Shown here: positions 7,939 to 16,227 of the stretch, in pieces
How the letters are laid out: the number at the start of each line of letters is the position of its first letter
Numbering within the stretch: position 1 is the first letter of the stretch
DNA from: Planococcus glaciei
GTDB lineage: Bacteria > Bacillota > Bacilli > Bacillales_A > Planococcaceae
Direction of reading: 5' to 3'
DNA: 64,000 nucleotides
NCBI RefSeq assembly: GCF_900099655.1
Contig: NZ_FNDC01000010.1
Coordinates: forward strand, 1 to 64,000
Notes under the pieces: generated by a model
Seen by the model: the letters and a program-made list of their open reading frames with translations, nothing else
The model's database searches: none
Told to the model about the DNA's origin: nothing
Translations under genes and position numbers: made by a program

Positions 7939-9372
7939 ATGACATATCCGAATTGGCTGAGCCAGCGGAGCTTCTTAAGTGGGAGCCGCATGGCTTTATC
8001 ATTCAAGGAACAGCAATGGACATTTGAGGAAATCAATGAAATCGCGCTTGAGTATGCCGGGAAACTTGCAGCGCTCGGCGTCCGGCAAGAGTCGCGCGTC
8101 GCCATCCTGGCCAAGTCCAACCCTGAGTTTGTCTTTGTCATGTACGGGTGCCTGCATGTCGGCTGTGAAATGGTCATGCTCAATGAACGCCTGGCTGCAC
8201 CGGAACTTGCTTACCAGATCGACGATTCAAAAGCTGAATTTGTTTTGGCCGATGATGAGCTGCAGGGAAAAGTGGCGGACTGGAATCCGGTTTTATTCAG
8301 CGCCATCCGGGAGACGATTCCGGCAAGGTTTGACATTCAGCCTCAGTGGGACAAAGAACGCACCATTTCGATCATGTATACATCCGGGACAACGGGCAAT
8401 CCGAAGGGAGTCCGCCAGACGGCAGAAAACCATTTTTCAAGCGCGGTATCATCCGCGCTGAATATCGGCATCTCGCCGGAAGATGTCTGGCTTTGTTCGG
8501 TGCCGCTCTTTCATATCAGTGGATTTTCGATTTTGATGCGGTCGCTGATTTATGGCATGGGTGTGCGTTTGTACGAAAAATTCGATGCAACACGCAGTGC
8601 GGAAGAAATCTGCAATGGCACAGTGACCCATATGTCACTGGTCGGCGTCATGCTTGAACGCGTACTGAGCAATGTGGAAGAAGCGTCCATGAATGCGTCG
8701 CCGCGATTTAAAGCGATTCTTGCAGGGGGCGGGCCGATCCCTGTGGCGTATATCCAGCGGGCCGAACGGTGCGGCATCCCGGTTCTCCAAACCTACGGCA
8801 TGACCGAAACGTCTTCACAAACCACGACTTTGCAATCTGCAGACGCTGAGCGGAAAATCGGCTCTTCCGGAAAGCCTTTGTTTTTGTATCAAGTGAAAAT
8901 TGAAGGAACCGGCCAGCCGGGTGAAAAAGGAGAGATTTTGATTCAAGGGCCGCAAGTGACGCCCGGGTATATTGGCAAGTTTTCAGACCGCAATGTTAAG
9001 GAAGACGGCTGGCTCCATACAGGGGACATCGGTTACATGGATGAAGAAGGCTTTTTATTCGTCATTGACCGGCGCTCGGATTTAATCGTTTCAGGCGGGG
9101 AAAATATTTACCCGGCCGAGATTGAGAAAGTGCTGCTTGCGCATCCAGCTGTCCGGGAAGCAGGCGTATGCGGGGTGACGGATGCGCAATGGGGCGAAAT
9201 TCCGGCCGCGTTTGTTGTATTGAATGCACCGGCAGAAGCAGAGGAATTGATCGCTTACTGCAAGGATCAAATTGCCTCCTATAAAGTACCGAAACGTTTA
9301 TCCTTTGTTGAAGCGCTGCCGCGCAATGCATCAAATAAACTGCTTAGAAGAGAGCTGAAGCAATGGAACTGA
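7939..9372 (+). CDS. menE: o-Succinylbenzoate-CoA ligase MenE
   Basis: ANL-superfamily adenylating enzyme that activates o-succinylbenzoate with ATP and CoA, supplying MenB. The 477 residues contain the P-loop motif MYTSGTTGNPKG near residue 149, YGMTETSS near 286, the hinge region GWLHTGDIGYMDEEG near 355, and the C-terminal catalytic lysine in the NASNKLLRREL ending. It overlaps menC by 10 nt. Confidence 0.95.
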   Translation: MTYPNWLSQRSFLSGSRMALSFKEQQWTFEEINEIALEYAGKLAALGVRQESRVAILAKSNPEFVFVMYGCLHVGCEMVMLNERLAAPELAYQIDDSKAEFVLADDELQGKVADWNPVLFSAIRETIPARFDIQPQWDKERTISIMYTSGTTGNPKGVRQTAENHFSSAVSSALNIGISPEDVWLCSVPLFHISGFSILMRSLIYGMGVRLYEKFDATRSAEEICNGTVTHMSLVGVMLERVLSNVEEASMNASPRFKAILAGGGPIPVAYIQRAERCGIPVLQTYGMTETSSQTTTLQSADAERKIGSSGKPLFLYQVKIEGTGQPGEKGEILIQGPQVTPGYIGKFSDRNVKEDGWLHTGDIGYMDEEGFLFVIDRRSDLIVSGGENIYPAEIEKVLLAHPAVREAGVCGVTDAQWGEIPAAFVVLNAPAEAEELIAYCKDQIASYKVPKRLSFVEALPRNASNKLLRRELKQWN

Positions 9373-10427
9373 CCATTACGGCCATTGGCATATATGAAGT
9401 AAGAAAACCATTAAAACAGCCATTTAAGACTTCTTTGCAGACAGTGGAAGAACGGGAAAGCCTGATTATAAAAGTCAGCGATGCAGAAGGCTCAAGTGGC
9501 TACGGAGAGTGTGTCGCGTTCACAACTCCGTGGTACACGGAAGAAACGGTGGTGAGCTGCCGTTTTGTCATTCAAGAAGTGCTGATGCCGTTATTGCTGC
9601 ATCAAAACTTGAAGCATCCCGGACAAGTCAACCGGATCTTCCAGCAAGTGAAAGGCAATCGGATGGCAAAAGCCGCTGTTGAAATGGCTGTCTGGGATTT
9701 ATTCGCCAAGAAAAAAGGCGTGCCGTTGTGGAAACTGGTCGGCGGAGAACAAAAGCCGATTCCAGCAGGCATTGTCGTGGCGGCAGATCCGGAGAACATC
9801 GAACGCCAGGTGGCAAAGGCAACTGCGGCAGGATACAAACGCATCAAAATCAAAATCAGTCCTTCTTCTGATCTGGATTTGCTGTCAGGCATCATCCGGA
9901 AATACCCGGAGCAGCTATTTTTCGCAGATGCCAATGGCACTTTTGCGGAAGAAACCTTTGAGCAATTGCTGGAACTTGACCAGGCGGGCTTTGCCTTGAT
10001 CGAACAGCCTTTTGGGGAAGAACAATGGCAGCTTCATGCAAAAGCGAAGAATTCCATGAAAACTGCTATTTGCCTAGATGAAAGCATCCGCAGTTTCGAA
10101 GACGTCCAACGGATGATTGAAGAACAAGCGGGGGACATGATTGTCCTGAAAATGGGGCGCCTTGGCGGCTGGAGTGAGACGCTTAAAATTGCGAGGTTAT
10201 GCAATAACCATTCCATCGGCATGTGGGTTGGCGGGATGATTGAGTTCGGCGTATCGAAAGCGCATAATCTGGCTCTGGCATCCTTGCCCGAAATCATCTT
10301 GCCCGGCGATTTTTCCGATTCGCATCATTTTTGGGAGGAAGACATTGTCGTCCCGGAAATTCATGTGGACAACGGCGAAGTAGCGCTAAGTACTGAGAAT
10401 GGTATTGGATATGAAGTGAAATTATAA
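9363..10427 (+). CDS. menC: o-Succinylbenzoate synthase MenC
   Basis: Enolase-superfamily enzyme that dehydrates SHCHC to o-succinylbenzoate. The 354 residues carry the expected lysine pair in KRIKIKIS near residue 160, metal ligands in FADANG near 188, LIEQPF near 213 and CLDES near 237, and the general base lysine in VLKMGRLGG near 262. Some family members also racemise N-acylamino acids, but the operon context points to menaquinone. Last gene of the operon. Confidence 0.94.
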   Translation: MELTITAIGIYEVRKPLKQPFKTSLQTVEERESLIIKVSDAEGSSGYGECVAFTTPWYTEETVVSCRFVIQEVLMPLLLHQNLKHPGQVNRIFQQVKGNRMAKAAVEMAVWDLFAKKKGVPLWKLVGGEQKPIPAGIVVAADPENIERQVAKATAAGYKRIKIKISPSSDLDLLSGIIRKYPEQLFFADANGTFAEETFEQLLELDQAGFALIEQPFGEEQWQLHAKAKNSMKTAICLDESIRSFEDVQRMIEEQAGDMIVLKMGRLGGWSETLKIARLCNNHSIGMWVGGMIEFGVSKAHNLALASLPEIILPGDFSDSHHFWEEDIVVPEIHVDNGEVALSTENGIGYEVKL

Positions 10428-10465
10428 AAAGTCTGAATCCTTTACGGATTTCAGGCTTTTTTTTT
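10426..10465 (+). terminator. Terminator of the men operon
   Basis: Stem of about 12 bp with one bulge around loop TTTAC, followed by a T9 tract, starting at the menC stop. Confidence 0.88.
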
Positions 10466-10533
10466 GGTAAGATTGAAATCATGAAACAGAAATACGTTAA
10501 TAATTAAAGTACAGAAATGAGGTCAATAGATAA

Positions 10534-11202
10534 ATGAGAGATTTCAAAAAAGCTAAGATACACAATTTGTCAGTGGGCATGCCGAAAACCTTGAAGTACG
10601 GCAACGGCAAAGAAATGCAGTCAGCTATTGAAAAGCAAGCAGTCGAGCGGGTATTTTTGGCGAAAGAAGGGTTCCACGGAGACCAAGTGGCAGATTTGAA
10701 GCATCACGGCGGAGCGGAACGGGCCGTGTGCATTTACCCGGCGGAGCATTACCCGCTATGGGAACAGGAATTCCAGAAGACGCTGCCGCCGGCAACATTC
10801 GGAGAAAATTTGACAGTGTCAGGCATGCTGGAACAGGATGTATACATCGGCGATATTTTCCGGGTTGGCGAGGCAATTATTCAAGTGACGCAAGGAAGAG
10901 TGCCTTGCCAGACCATTGATCGCCGGCTGGAAATGACCCCTTTAATGAAGCGGATGGTGAAGACCGGTTTTACCGGGTATCTTTGCCGTGTCATTGAAGA
11001 AGGAGAAATTCGAGCGGATTCAGACATTGAATTGGTTGAGTCGCATCCTGAACAAATCTCTGTTCTTTATACCAATGAAGTGAATTTTCACCGTGCCAAA
11101 GACATCGAGGCAATGACAAAGATATTGAAAGTAGATGCGTTGGCGGAAGAATGGCGGAAACATTTCGAGAAACGGCTGGAGAAATTGACTGCTTCCCGCT
11201 AA
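10534..11202 (+). CDS. MOSC domain protein (YiiM/YflK type)
   Basis: A 222-residue stand-alone MOSC protein. The HGGxxRAV segment near residue 64 and the cysteine in GRVPCQTID near 128 are the features by which MOSC proteins carry molybdenum cofactor or sulfur. Homologues reduce N-hydroxylated bases and similar compounds with partner redox proteins (family knowledge). ATG lies downstream of GAGGT. It forms its own unit after the men terminator. Confidence 0.85.
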   Translation: MRDFKKAKIHNLSVGMPKTLKYGNGKEMQSAIEKQAVERVFLAKEGFHGDQVADLKHHGGAERAVCIYPAEHYPLWEQEFQKTLPPATFGENLTVSGMLEQDVYIGDIFRVGEAIIQVTQGRVPCQTIDRRLEMTPLMKRMVKTGFTGYLCRVIEEGEIRADSDIELVESHPEQISVLYTNEVNFHRAKDIEAMTKILKVDALAEEWRKHFEKRLEKLTASR

Positions 11203-11340
11203 AAAATTGAAATCCCGGCAAGAAAATAGATGAGATGATCGGTGATCTGGCAAAAAACGTTCTGTACGCAAACAGATTATGATCCCAAAAAGGATGTATG
11301 ATAAAAGTCAGGGAAATGAATCTTTTTGCCTCTTTTTACG

Positions 11341-11346
11341 TATAAT
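11341..11346 (+). promoter_or_regulatory. -10 element upstream of the membrane protein/ATPase trio
   Basis: Consensus TATAAT 35 nt upstream of the ATG at 11381. The -35 is weak (TGAATC, 18-nt spacing). Likely promoter for the three genes that follow. Confidence 0.45.
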
Positions 11347-11380
11347 GGAAAGTGGAGTGGTTTAAGAGGAGGGCGTGCCG

Positions 11381-11746
11381 ATGCGGGGGATTGTTTTACT
11401 ATTAATGTTGGGATTTACGTTTCTAATGTTCAATGATTTTTTCCCTGAAGCATTGCCGGATTTGAAGGTTTCCAAATGGATCGTTTTACTGCTTTTCTTA
11501 GTTATTTTCACGTGCATAAGCGTTTTGGCCGATAAAGAACAAGAGGAGCGGCGAACATTTAAATGGACTTTGTATAGCAGCTTGTATTTACTGTTTGTGG
11601 TCATCGGTATGAGTGTGCTTGGCGGGCATTCCACATCGGGAATTTCTCTCGACAACCCAATCGTATGGGCGTTGTTCTTGGTGTCGCTTTTCCAAATTTC
11701 AATTCAGCTAAAGCGCCGGAATTCCAAAAAATCACAAGAACTATAA
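11381..11746 (+). CDS. Small four-helix membrane protein, unknown function
   Basis: I do not recognise a family. The 121 residues contain four hydrophobic segments (roughly 2-16, 28-48, 60-78 and 90-106) and end in a basic tail. The ATG at 11381 is 7 nt after AGGAGGG; a GTG two codons earlier is too close to that site. The gene lies 19 nt upstream of an ATPase gene and probably shares its transcript, so it may be the membrane partner of that ATPase (inference). Confidence 0.7.
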   Translation: MRGIVLLLMLGFTFLMFNDFFPEALPDLKVSKWIVLLLFLVIFTCISVLADKEQEERRTFKWTLYSSLYLLFVVIGMSVLGGHSTSGISLDNPIVWALFLVSLFQISIQLKRRNSKKSQEL

Positions 11747-11765
11747 AAAGCTTGGGAGTGATGCA

Positions 11766-12497
11766 ATGTTTTTAAAAAGAATCAGTTTGATGCGGGAACA
11801 AGTACCGGATTTTACGCAGTACCCGTTTGATATTCCGTCGATTGCTAGTTTCGATCAATTGAATTTGGTGAGTCCCGTAACCTTCTTTGTCGGAGAAAAC
11901 GGTTCGGGGAAGTCGACGCTGCTGGAAGCGATTGCGGATAAGTGCGGCTTTAATACCGCTGGCGGCGGGCGCAATAATACATATGAAACACATGCGGCAG
12001 AATCGGAACTCGGGGACTACGTCCGGCTGTCCTGGATGCCGAAAGTGTCAAACGGCTTTTTCATGCGGGCGGAATCTTTTTATCATTTTGCTTCCCATAT
12101 TGACGAATTACAAAGGGATGGGAATGATGCTTATCGGAGCTACGGCGGCCGTTCGCTGCATGCTCAGTCCCACGGCGAATCGTTTCTGTCGCTGTTCATG
12201 AACCGCTTTAACGGACAGGCCATCTATCTTCTTGATGAGCCGGAAGCGGCGCTGTCTCCACAGCGCCAGCTGACTTTCCTGCGCATCATGCACGAGCTGG
12301 CAGAAGAAGAGGAATGCCAATTTATCATTGCCACACATTCGCCGATTCTTTTGGGCTACCCGGGAGCACAAATCCTGAGCTTTGATGGTGGGGCCATTGA
12401 AGAAATCGGCTATGAAGAAACGGACCATTTTAAAATCACCAAGTATTTTCTGGACCATCGTGAAAAGTTTTTGAAAGAGCTGTTGGAAGAAGAATAA
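11766..12497 (+). CDS. AAA-type predicted ATPase (COG3910-like)
   Basis: A compact 243-residue ABC/SMC-like ATPase. Walker A is GENGSGKST near residue 42, a signature-like SHGESFLSLF is near 138, Walker B is IYLLDEPEA near 155, and the switch histidine is in ATHSP near 192. There is no substrate-binding insertion or nuclease domain, unlike OLD-family proteins. It sits between a small membrane protein and a SUKH-domain gene, both within 20 nt. Its role is unknown. Confidence 0.85.
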   Translation: MFLKRISLMREQVPDFTQYPFDIPSIASFDQLNLVSPVTFFVGENGSGKSTLLEAIADKCGFNTAGGGRNNTYETHAAESELGDYVRLSWMPKVSNGFFMRAESFYHFASHIDELQRDGNDAYRSYGGRSLHAQSHGESFLSLFMNRFNGQAIYLLDEPEAALSPQRQLTFLRIMHELAEEEECQFIIATHSPILLGYPGAQILSFDGGAIEEIGYEETDHFKITKYFLDHREKFLKELLEEE

Positions 12498-12510
12498 AAC
12501 AGGTAACTGG

Positions 12511-13308
12511 ATGGGAGAGATTGGATTGGGGAATCGCGGCATTTGGGAAGAAACAGAGGAAAGTTCGGAAATAGCACCAGTGAGTGAAACGATGATCAAC
12601 AAAGCAGAAGAAGAACTGGGAGTGAAACTGCCGCAGGCCTATCTTCAATTGCTGCGCGAACAAAACGGCGGATCGATCCGTTTTAATGCCCATCTGGCAA
12701 GTGAACCAAACGTCTGGGCAGAAGACCATGTTCAGATTGAGCATATCATGGGCATTGAAGAAGGCGAAGGCATACTCGCCAGTGCCTACTTAATCGAAGA
12801 ATGGGATATGCCGAAGGGTTTGGTGCTTTTGACAGGAGACGGCCATTCGTGGGTTGCGCTGGATTACCGGCAAGTAAAAGAAAATCCGCCTGTCATTTAT
12901 ATTGATAATGAAGGCGGCCAATTATTTGAACTTGCGCCTTCTTTCGAGGTTTTTCTGGAGGGGCTTTATACTGCTGACATAGAGATGGAAGACTACGAAT
13001 ACAGGGAAGAAATTGAGTTGTCGGAAGAGCAAGTGGCAGAAGGACTCGATTCGGATGATCCGGAAACCCTAATAAGGTCGCTGAACCATATTGAAGCCAA
13101 TCCGGTCTTGTATCATCCGCTGATAGAAGAGAAACTTCCGAAGTTGTTAAAGCATCAAAATCCACAATTTAGAGAATTTGCTGTGGTTTATGCTTTTCAT
13201 TTTCAAGGAAAAGGCGCATTAAGCAATGAACTGAGAGAACTGATATTGTCATTCGTCGAAAACGATGAAGAATTGAATTATTACATCGAGAGTTTCAAGG
13301 AGCAATAA
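12511..13308 (+). CDS. SMI1/KNR4 (SUKH) domain protein
   Basis: The 265 residues hold an N-terminal SUKH fold: an amphipathic stretch EEELGVKLPQAYLQLLREQNGG near residue 30-50 and a conserved tryptophan/aspartate region in GDGHSWVALDY near 110. An acidic helical C-terminal part follows. SUKH proteins often act as immunity or adaptor proteins in toxin systems, but no toxin lies nearby. The ATG at 12511 has a poor ribosome site; an in-frame TTG at 12526, 6 nt after GGGAGAG, is an alternative start. Confidence 0.78.
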   Translation: MGEIGLGNRGIWEETEESSEIAPVSETMINKAEEELGVKLPQAYLQLLREQNGGSIRFNAHLASEPNVWAEDHVQIEHIMGIEEGEGILASAYLIEEWDMPKGLVLLTGDGHSWVALDYRQVKENPPVIYIDNEGGQLFELAPSFEVFLEGLYTADIEMEDYEYREEIELSEEQVAEGLDSDDPETLIRSLNHIEANPVLYHPLIEEKLPKLLKHQNPQFREFAVVYAFHFQGKGALSNELRELILSFVENDEELNYYIESFKEQ

Positions 13309-13350
13309 AAAAGCCAAAGCCGCGATGGGGGCGAGAGCGGCTTTGGCTTC
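13305..13350 (-). terminator. Terminator of the DUF1801 gene
   Basis: A 13-bp perfect stem (AAGCCAAAGCCGC and complement, 13-nt loop). Only the minus strand has a T run after it, so it serves the minus-strand gene; it may also stall transcription from the SUKH gene. Confidence 0.75.
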
Positions 13351-13354
13351 GTGT

Positions 13355-13720
13355 CTACGATTGCTTTAGGTTTTCCTGGACCCGGTACCTGACGATTTCG
13401 CGGACCAATTCAAGCGGAAGTGGTTCATCAAGTGGAAACTGGACAGAGCCTTTGGCGCTTTTGTAGCGGGATAATTGTTCGGCGAAAGCGGCAATGCCGC
13501 TAGGGGCAGGGTAAAAGCCGATATGGTTCTTGAAAGCCGCAAAATGGACGAGATTGCCATTAAGATAAAAAGTCGGCATTTGATAGCTGATTTTTTCTGC
13601 CGCCTGGGGCGCTTCCTCTTTGATTACCGTGCGCAGCTGTTGGAGCTTTTCCTGGATGTCCATCGGAAATTGGCTGATGTATTCATCAATCGTATGAAAG
13701 GATTCTTTTTCAGGTTTCAT
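13355..13720 (-). CDS. DUF1801/YdhG-like protein
   Basis: A 121-residue cytosolic protein of the DUF1801 (YdhG/YdeI-like) family, with the conserved core ISYQMPTFYLNGNLVHFAAFKNHIGFYP around residues 44-71. The function is not established; relatives include iron-chaperone-like proteins. I chose the ATG 5 nt after AAGGAG; a longer in-frame start exists at 13789 without a ribosome site. A TATAAT on the minus strand (13779-13784) may be its -10. Confidence 0.82.
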   Translation of the reverse strand: MKPEKESFHTIDEYISQFPMDIQEKLQQLRTVIKEEAPQAAEKISYQMPTFYLNGNLVHFAAFKNHIGFYPAPSGIAAFAEQLSRYKSAKGSVQFPLDEPLPLELVREIVRYRVQENLKQS

Positions 13721-13785
13721 CGGTTCTCCTTTCTGTGAAGAAAAATCCTCACTCTTTTGTTCGTTTATCTTTAGCTCGATTATAT

Positions 13786-13820
13786 ACAAAAAAGGCGAAA
13801 TCCCATCGGATTTCGCCTTT
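13786..13820. terminator. Terminator of znuA
   Basis: A 13-bp perfect stem AAAGGCGAAATCC with loop CATC. T-rich on the minus strand side after the stem, immediately downstream of the znuA stop. Confidence 0.85.
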
Positions 13821-13824
13821 CTAT

Positions 13825-14826
13825 TTATTTTAATGCTTTTTCTAATGTCTGCAGGTTCTTTTCCATCAAGGTGAAGTAAGTTTCTTCGTTATCAATATCT
13901 TCTTGGGTAAGTACGCCTAAATTGTGCATCTGAAGTGCTTCTGCTCCAACTTCTTTTTGGATGACTTCCGTTAAATTGGATGAAACATTCTGTTCAAAAA
14001 TAATGTAGTTGATGTTTTTTTCTTTCGCCTGATCCACAATTTGAGTCAATTCTTTTTGCGAAGGCTCGTCCTGGCTGTTCAGTCCGGCAATGGCCACTTG
14101 TTCAAACCCGTAAGGCTCGGCAATATAGCCGAACGCTGAATGGGAGACAAAGAAAGTGTCGTTTTCGACGCGTTCTGCAAGTTCGCTGAATGAGCGGTCC
14201 AAGTTCTCGAGTTCCACAATGAGCTCTGCATAATTGCTTTCGTACGTCCCAGAACCATCAGGATCTGCTTCAATCAGTGAATCCTTGATGGATTCGGCCA
14301 ATGTCTGGCTCAGTACAGGCGACATCCAGACATGGGGATCCGTGGAGCCGTGGTTGTGCCCTTCATGCCCTTCTTCCTCATGGGCTTCTTCTTCGTGTCC
14401 TTCTTCTTCATGTGCGTGCTCTTCTTCTTCAGCATGTTCTCCGTGGCTGGCAGCCTCCAATTGTTCATCTGTTATGGCATCGGCTGCTGCGACAAACTGC
14501 ACATTTTCATCACTGAGTGTTTTTTTCGCACTGTCAATAAAACCTTCCAAGCCTAAACCAATGTAAAACATCAAATCGGCTTCCGCAAGCGCAATCATGT
14601 CCTGTTGGGTCGGTTCAAAGCTGTGCTCGTTGGCGCCAGCCGGGTAAACCGATTCAACAGTGACACGATCTCCGCCGATGCGCTCAGTGAAATAAGTAAG
14701 CGGATAAACCGTGGTTTTGACATGCAGTTTGGAATCATCTTCTGATTCCGTTTGGGAATCGATTGCCGGATTGCCGCATGCTGCTAAAAATAGAATAAGG
14801 GCAAGAAAGGGGATTAACTTTTTCAT
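13825..14826 (-). CDS. znuA: Zinc ABC transporter substrate-binding lipoprotein (ZnuA/AdcA-like)
   Basis: Cluster A-I metal-binding protein that captures Zn outside the membrane. A signal peptide ends in the lipobox LAAC with the lipidated cysteine at residue 17. After the TTVYPLTYF start of the mature fold there is a His/Glu-rich loop near residues 130-160 containing many HEE and HNH repeats, typical of zinc chaperoning. The metal-site region TDPHVWMSP follows, then FVSHSAFGY. No permease or ATPase gene is adjacent, so partners must be elsewhere. A Zur box sits just before the gene. Confidence 0.92.
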   Translation of the reverse strand: MKKLIPFLALILFLAACGNPAIDSQTESEDDSKLHVKTTVYPLTYFTERIGGDRVTVESVYPAGANEHSFEPTQQDMIALAEADLMFYIGLGLEGFIDSAKKTLSDENVQFVAAADAITDEQLEAASHGEHAEEEEHAHEEEGHEEEAHEEEGHEGHNHGSTDPHVWMSPVLSQTLAESIKDSLIEADPDGSGTYESNYAELIVELENLDRSFSELAERVENDTFFVSHSAFGYIAEPYGFEQVAIAGLNSQDEPSQKELTQIVDQAKEKNINYIIFEQNVSSNLTEVIQKEVGAEALQMHNLGVLTQEDIDNEETYFTLMEKNLQTLEKALK

Positions 14827-14840
14827 TATGTACCTCCAAA

Positions 14841-14855
14841 TTGTAATGATTACGT
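14841..14855 (-). promoter_or_regulatory. Zur operator upstream of znuA
   Basis: The palindrome GTAATGATTAC with flanking TT/GT matches the Bacillus Zur box TCGTAATNATTACGA at nearly all positions. It lies immediately upstream of the znuA ribosome site, consistent with repression when zinc is plentiful. Confidence 0.75.
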
Positions 14856-14899
14856 TTTAATAACAAAATGTATGTTACAGCATGTTATTAAAAAACACA

Positions 14900-14929
14900 A
14901 GAAAAACCACCAAATTATTTTTTTGGTGG
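14900..14929 (-). terminator. Terminator of yidD
   Basis: Minus-strand stem CCACCAAA/TTTGGTGG followed by T5. The yidD stop codon lies in the loop. Confidence 0.8.
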
Positions 14930-15145
14930 CCATTGTTCCGGAACAAAATCGACTCCGCCTTTATTGAATGGATGGCATCGAAGGATCCGCCGTACGGCGA
15001 GATAGCCGCCTTTGAATGCACCGTGCTTTTCCACTGCTTCGATTCCATAGTGGGAGCAGGTCGGGTAAAAACGGCAGCTTGGAGGCGATAAAGGGGAGAT
15101 GAACCGCTGGTAAAAGCGGAAGATTTTCAACAAGATGGTCTTCAT
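14915..15145 (-). CDS. yidD: Membrane protein insertion efficiency factor YidD
   Basis: A 76-residue protein with the family hallmark [20 protein letters not shown] near residues 24-43 and the RRILRCHPF motif. YidD assists YidC/SecYEG-dependent membrane insertion at the inner face of the membrane. In many bacteria it lies beside rnpA and yidC; here, as ytjA in B. subtilis, it lies apart from them. It is divergent from dps. Confidence 0.93.
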   Translation of the reverse strand: MKTILLKIFRFYQRFISPLSPPSCRFYPTCSHYGIEAVEKHGAFKGGYLAVRRILRCHPFNKGGVDFVPEQWPPKK

Positions 15146-15180
15146 TTGAAGTCAGCTTCTTTCTGGAAAAGATTACGTAT

Positions 15181-15206
15181 GTTTATTGTAAGCAGAGGGG
15201 AGGTAT
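15181..15206 (+). promoter_or_regulatory. SigB-type promoter of dps
   Basis: GTTTAT-N14-AGGTAT, one mismatch in each half from the SigB consensus GTTTAA/GGGTAT. It is placed about 47 nt upstream of the dps ATG. B. subtilis dps is SigB-dependent. Confidence 0.6.
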
Positions 15207-15252
15207 AAATAAAGTATAAGAGCTTATTAAACTAATTGGAGAGTGATTTGGA

Positions 15253-15699
15253 ATGTCAGCAGAATTAAATCAGGAATTAAACGTACAGGTCGCAACATGG
15301 TCAGTCGTTTATACAAAATTACATAATTTCCACTGGTATGTAAAAGGGCATCAGTTCTTTACATTGCATGTGAAATTTGAGGAGCTGTACAACGAAGCGA
15401 CTCTACATATGGATGAAATTGCAGAACGCTTGTTGGCGCTTGGCGGCAAGCCGGTCGCAACGATGAAAGAGCAGCTGGAATTGTCGGTTGTCGATGAAGC
15501 GACCAGCCAGGAAAATTCAGATGAGATGGTGCAGACCGTCGTATCAGATTTCGACAAAATCATGAAATCCTTGAAAAAAGGCATGGAGTTGGCAGCTGCC
15601 GACAATGACGATATGACAGAAGACATGCTTAATGCCATCCACCAAAATCTTGAGAAACATTCTTGGATGTTGTCAGCATTTTTGGGCGAAAAGAAGTAA
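15253..15699 (+). CDS. dps: Dps-family DNA-protecting ferritin
   Basis: Mini-ferritin of 148 residues that stores iron and shields DNA under stress. The ferroxidase site is visible: histidines in HNFHWYVKGHQF near residues 24-35 and the HMDEIAERL acidic cluster near 54. An AGCGTAC-stem terminator follows. The next gene, ytkD, also follows dps in the B. subtilis region. Confidence 0.94.
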   Translation: MSAELNQELNVQVATWSVVYTKLHNFHWYVKGHQFFTLHVKFEELYNEATLHMDEIAERLLALGGKPVATMKEQLELSVVDEATSQENSDEMVQTVVSDFDKIMKSLKKGMELAAADNDDMTEDMLNAIHQNLEKHSWMLSAFLGEKK

Positions 15700-15713
15700 G
15701 ATAGAGATACAGA

Positions 15714-15747
15714 AGCGTACACTGATAATATCAGGGTACGCTTTTTC
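15714..15747 (+). terminator. Terminator of dps
   Basis: Stem AGCGTAC plus inner CTGA/TCAG pairing, then T5. Confidence 0.82.
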
Positions 15748-15768
15748 TGATGTCCAAGAGGTGAAATG

Positions 15769-16227
15769 ATGGAATATATCGATTTGAACGGCTGCCGCTG
15801 CGAACTGTCATTTGAGCCTGGAACGTTTCCGATTGAAAGCAGGCATGTACTGGTGATCTGTAAATTCAACGATAAATGGGTGCTGACAAAGCACTCGATA
15901 CGCGGCCTTGAATTTCCAGGCGGCAAGGTGGAACCAGGTGAAAGTTTGAGGCAGGCCGCAAAAAGGGAAGTATACGAAGAAACCGGTGCAGTCATCCGCA
16001 ATCCCGAATGGTTTGCGGAGTATGTCGTCTTTTCGGAAAAACCGTTTTGCAAAACCGTTTTTCTGGCGGAAGTGGAGCGCCTGGAGAAAATCGAAAAGAT
16101 GGAAACCGAAGGAATTGTGTTAATGGAAAAACTCCATCCGGACGGTTCCTTCAGCTTTTTGATGAAAGACGCCGGAATGAAGGAAATTATAAAGAAGGTG
16201 AAGCAACTTGGAAAATGGGGCAATTGA
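15769..16227 (+). CDS. ytkD: Nudix hydrolase YtkD (RNA-deprotecting pyrophosphohydrolase)
   Basis: The Nudix box is complete: GGKVEPGESLRQAAKREVYEETGA near residues 48-71 of a 152-residue protein. The B. subtilis homologue removes pyrophosphate from RNA 5' ends or sanitises oxidised nucleotides. Two ATGs are adjacent (15766 and 15769); the second has better spacing from AGAGGTG. The 3' end overlaps the next gene by 20 nt, indicating coupling. Confidence 0.9.
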   Translation: MEYIDLNGCRCELSFEPGTFPIESRHVLVICKFNDKWVLTKHSIRGLEFPGGKVEPGESLRQAAKREVYEETGAVIRNPEWFAEYVVFSEKPFCKTVFLAEVERLEKIEKMETEGIVLMEKLHPDGSFSFLMKDAGMKEIIKKVKQLGKWGN

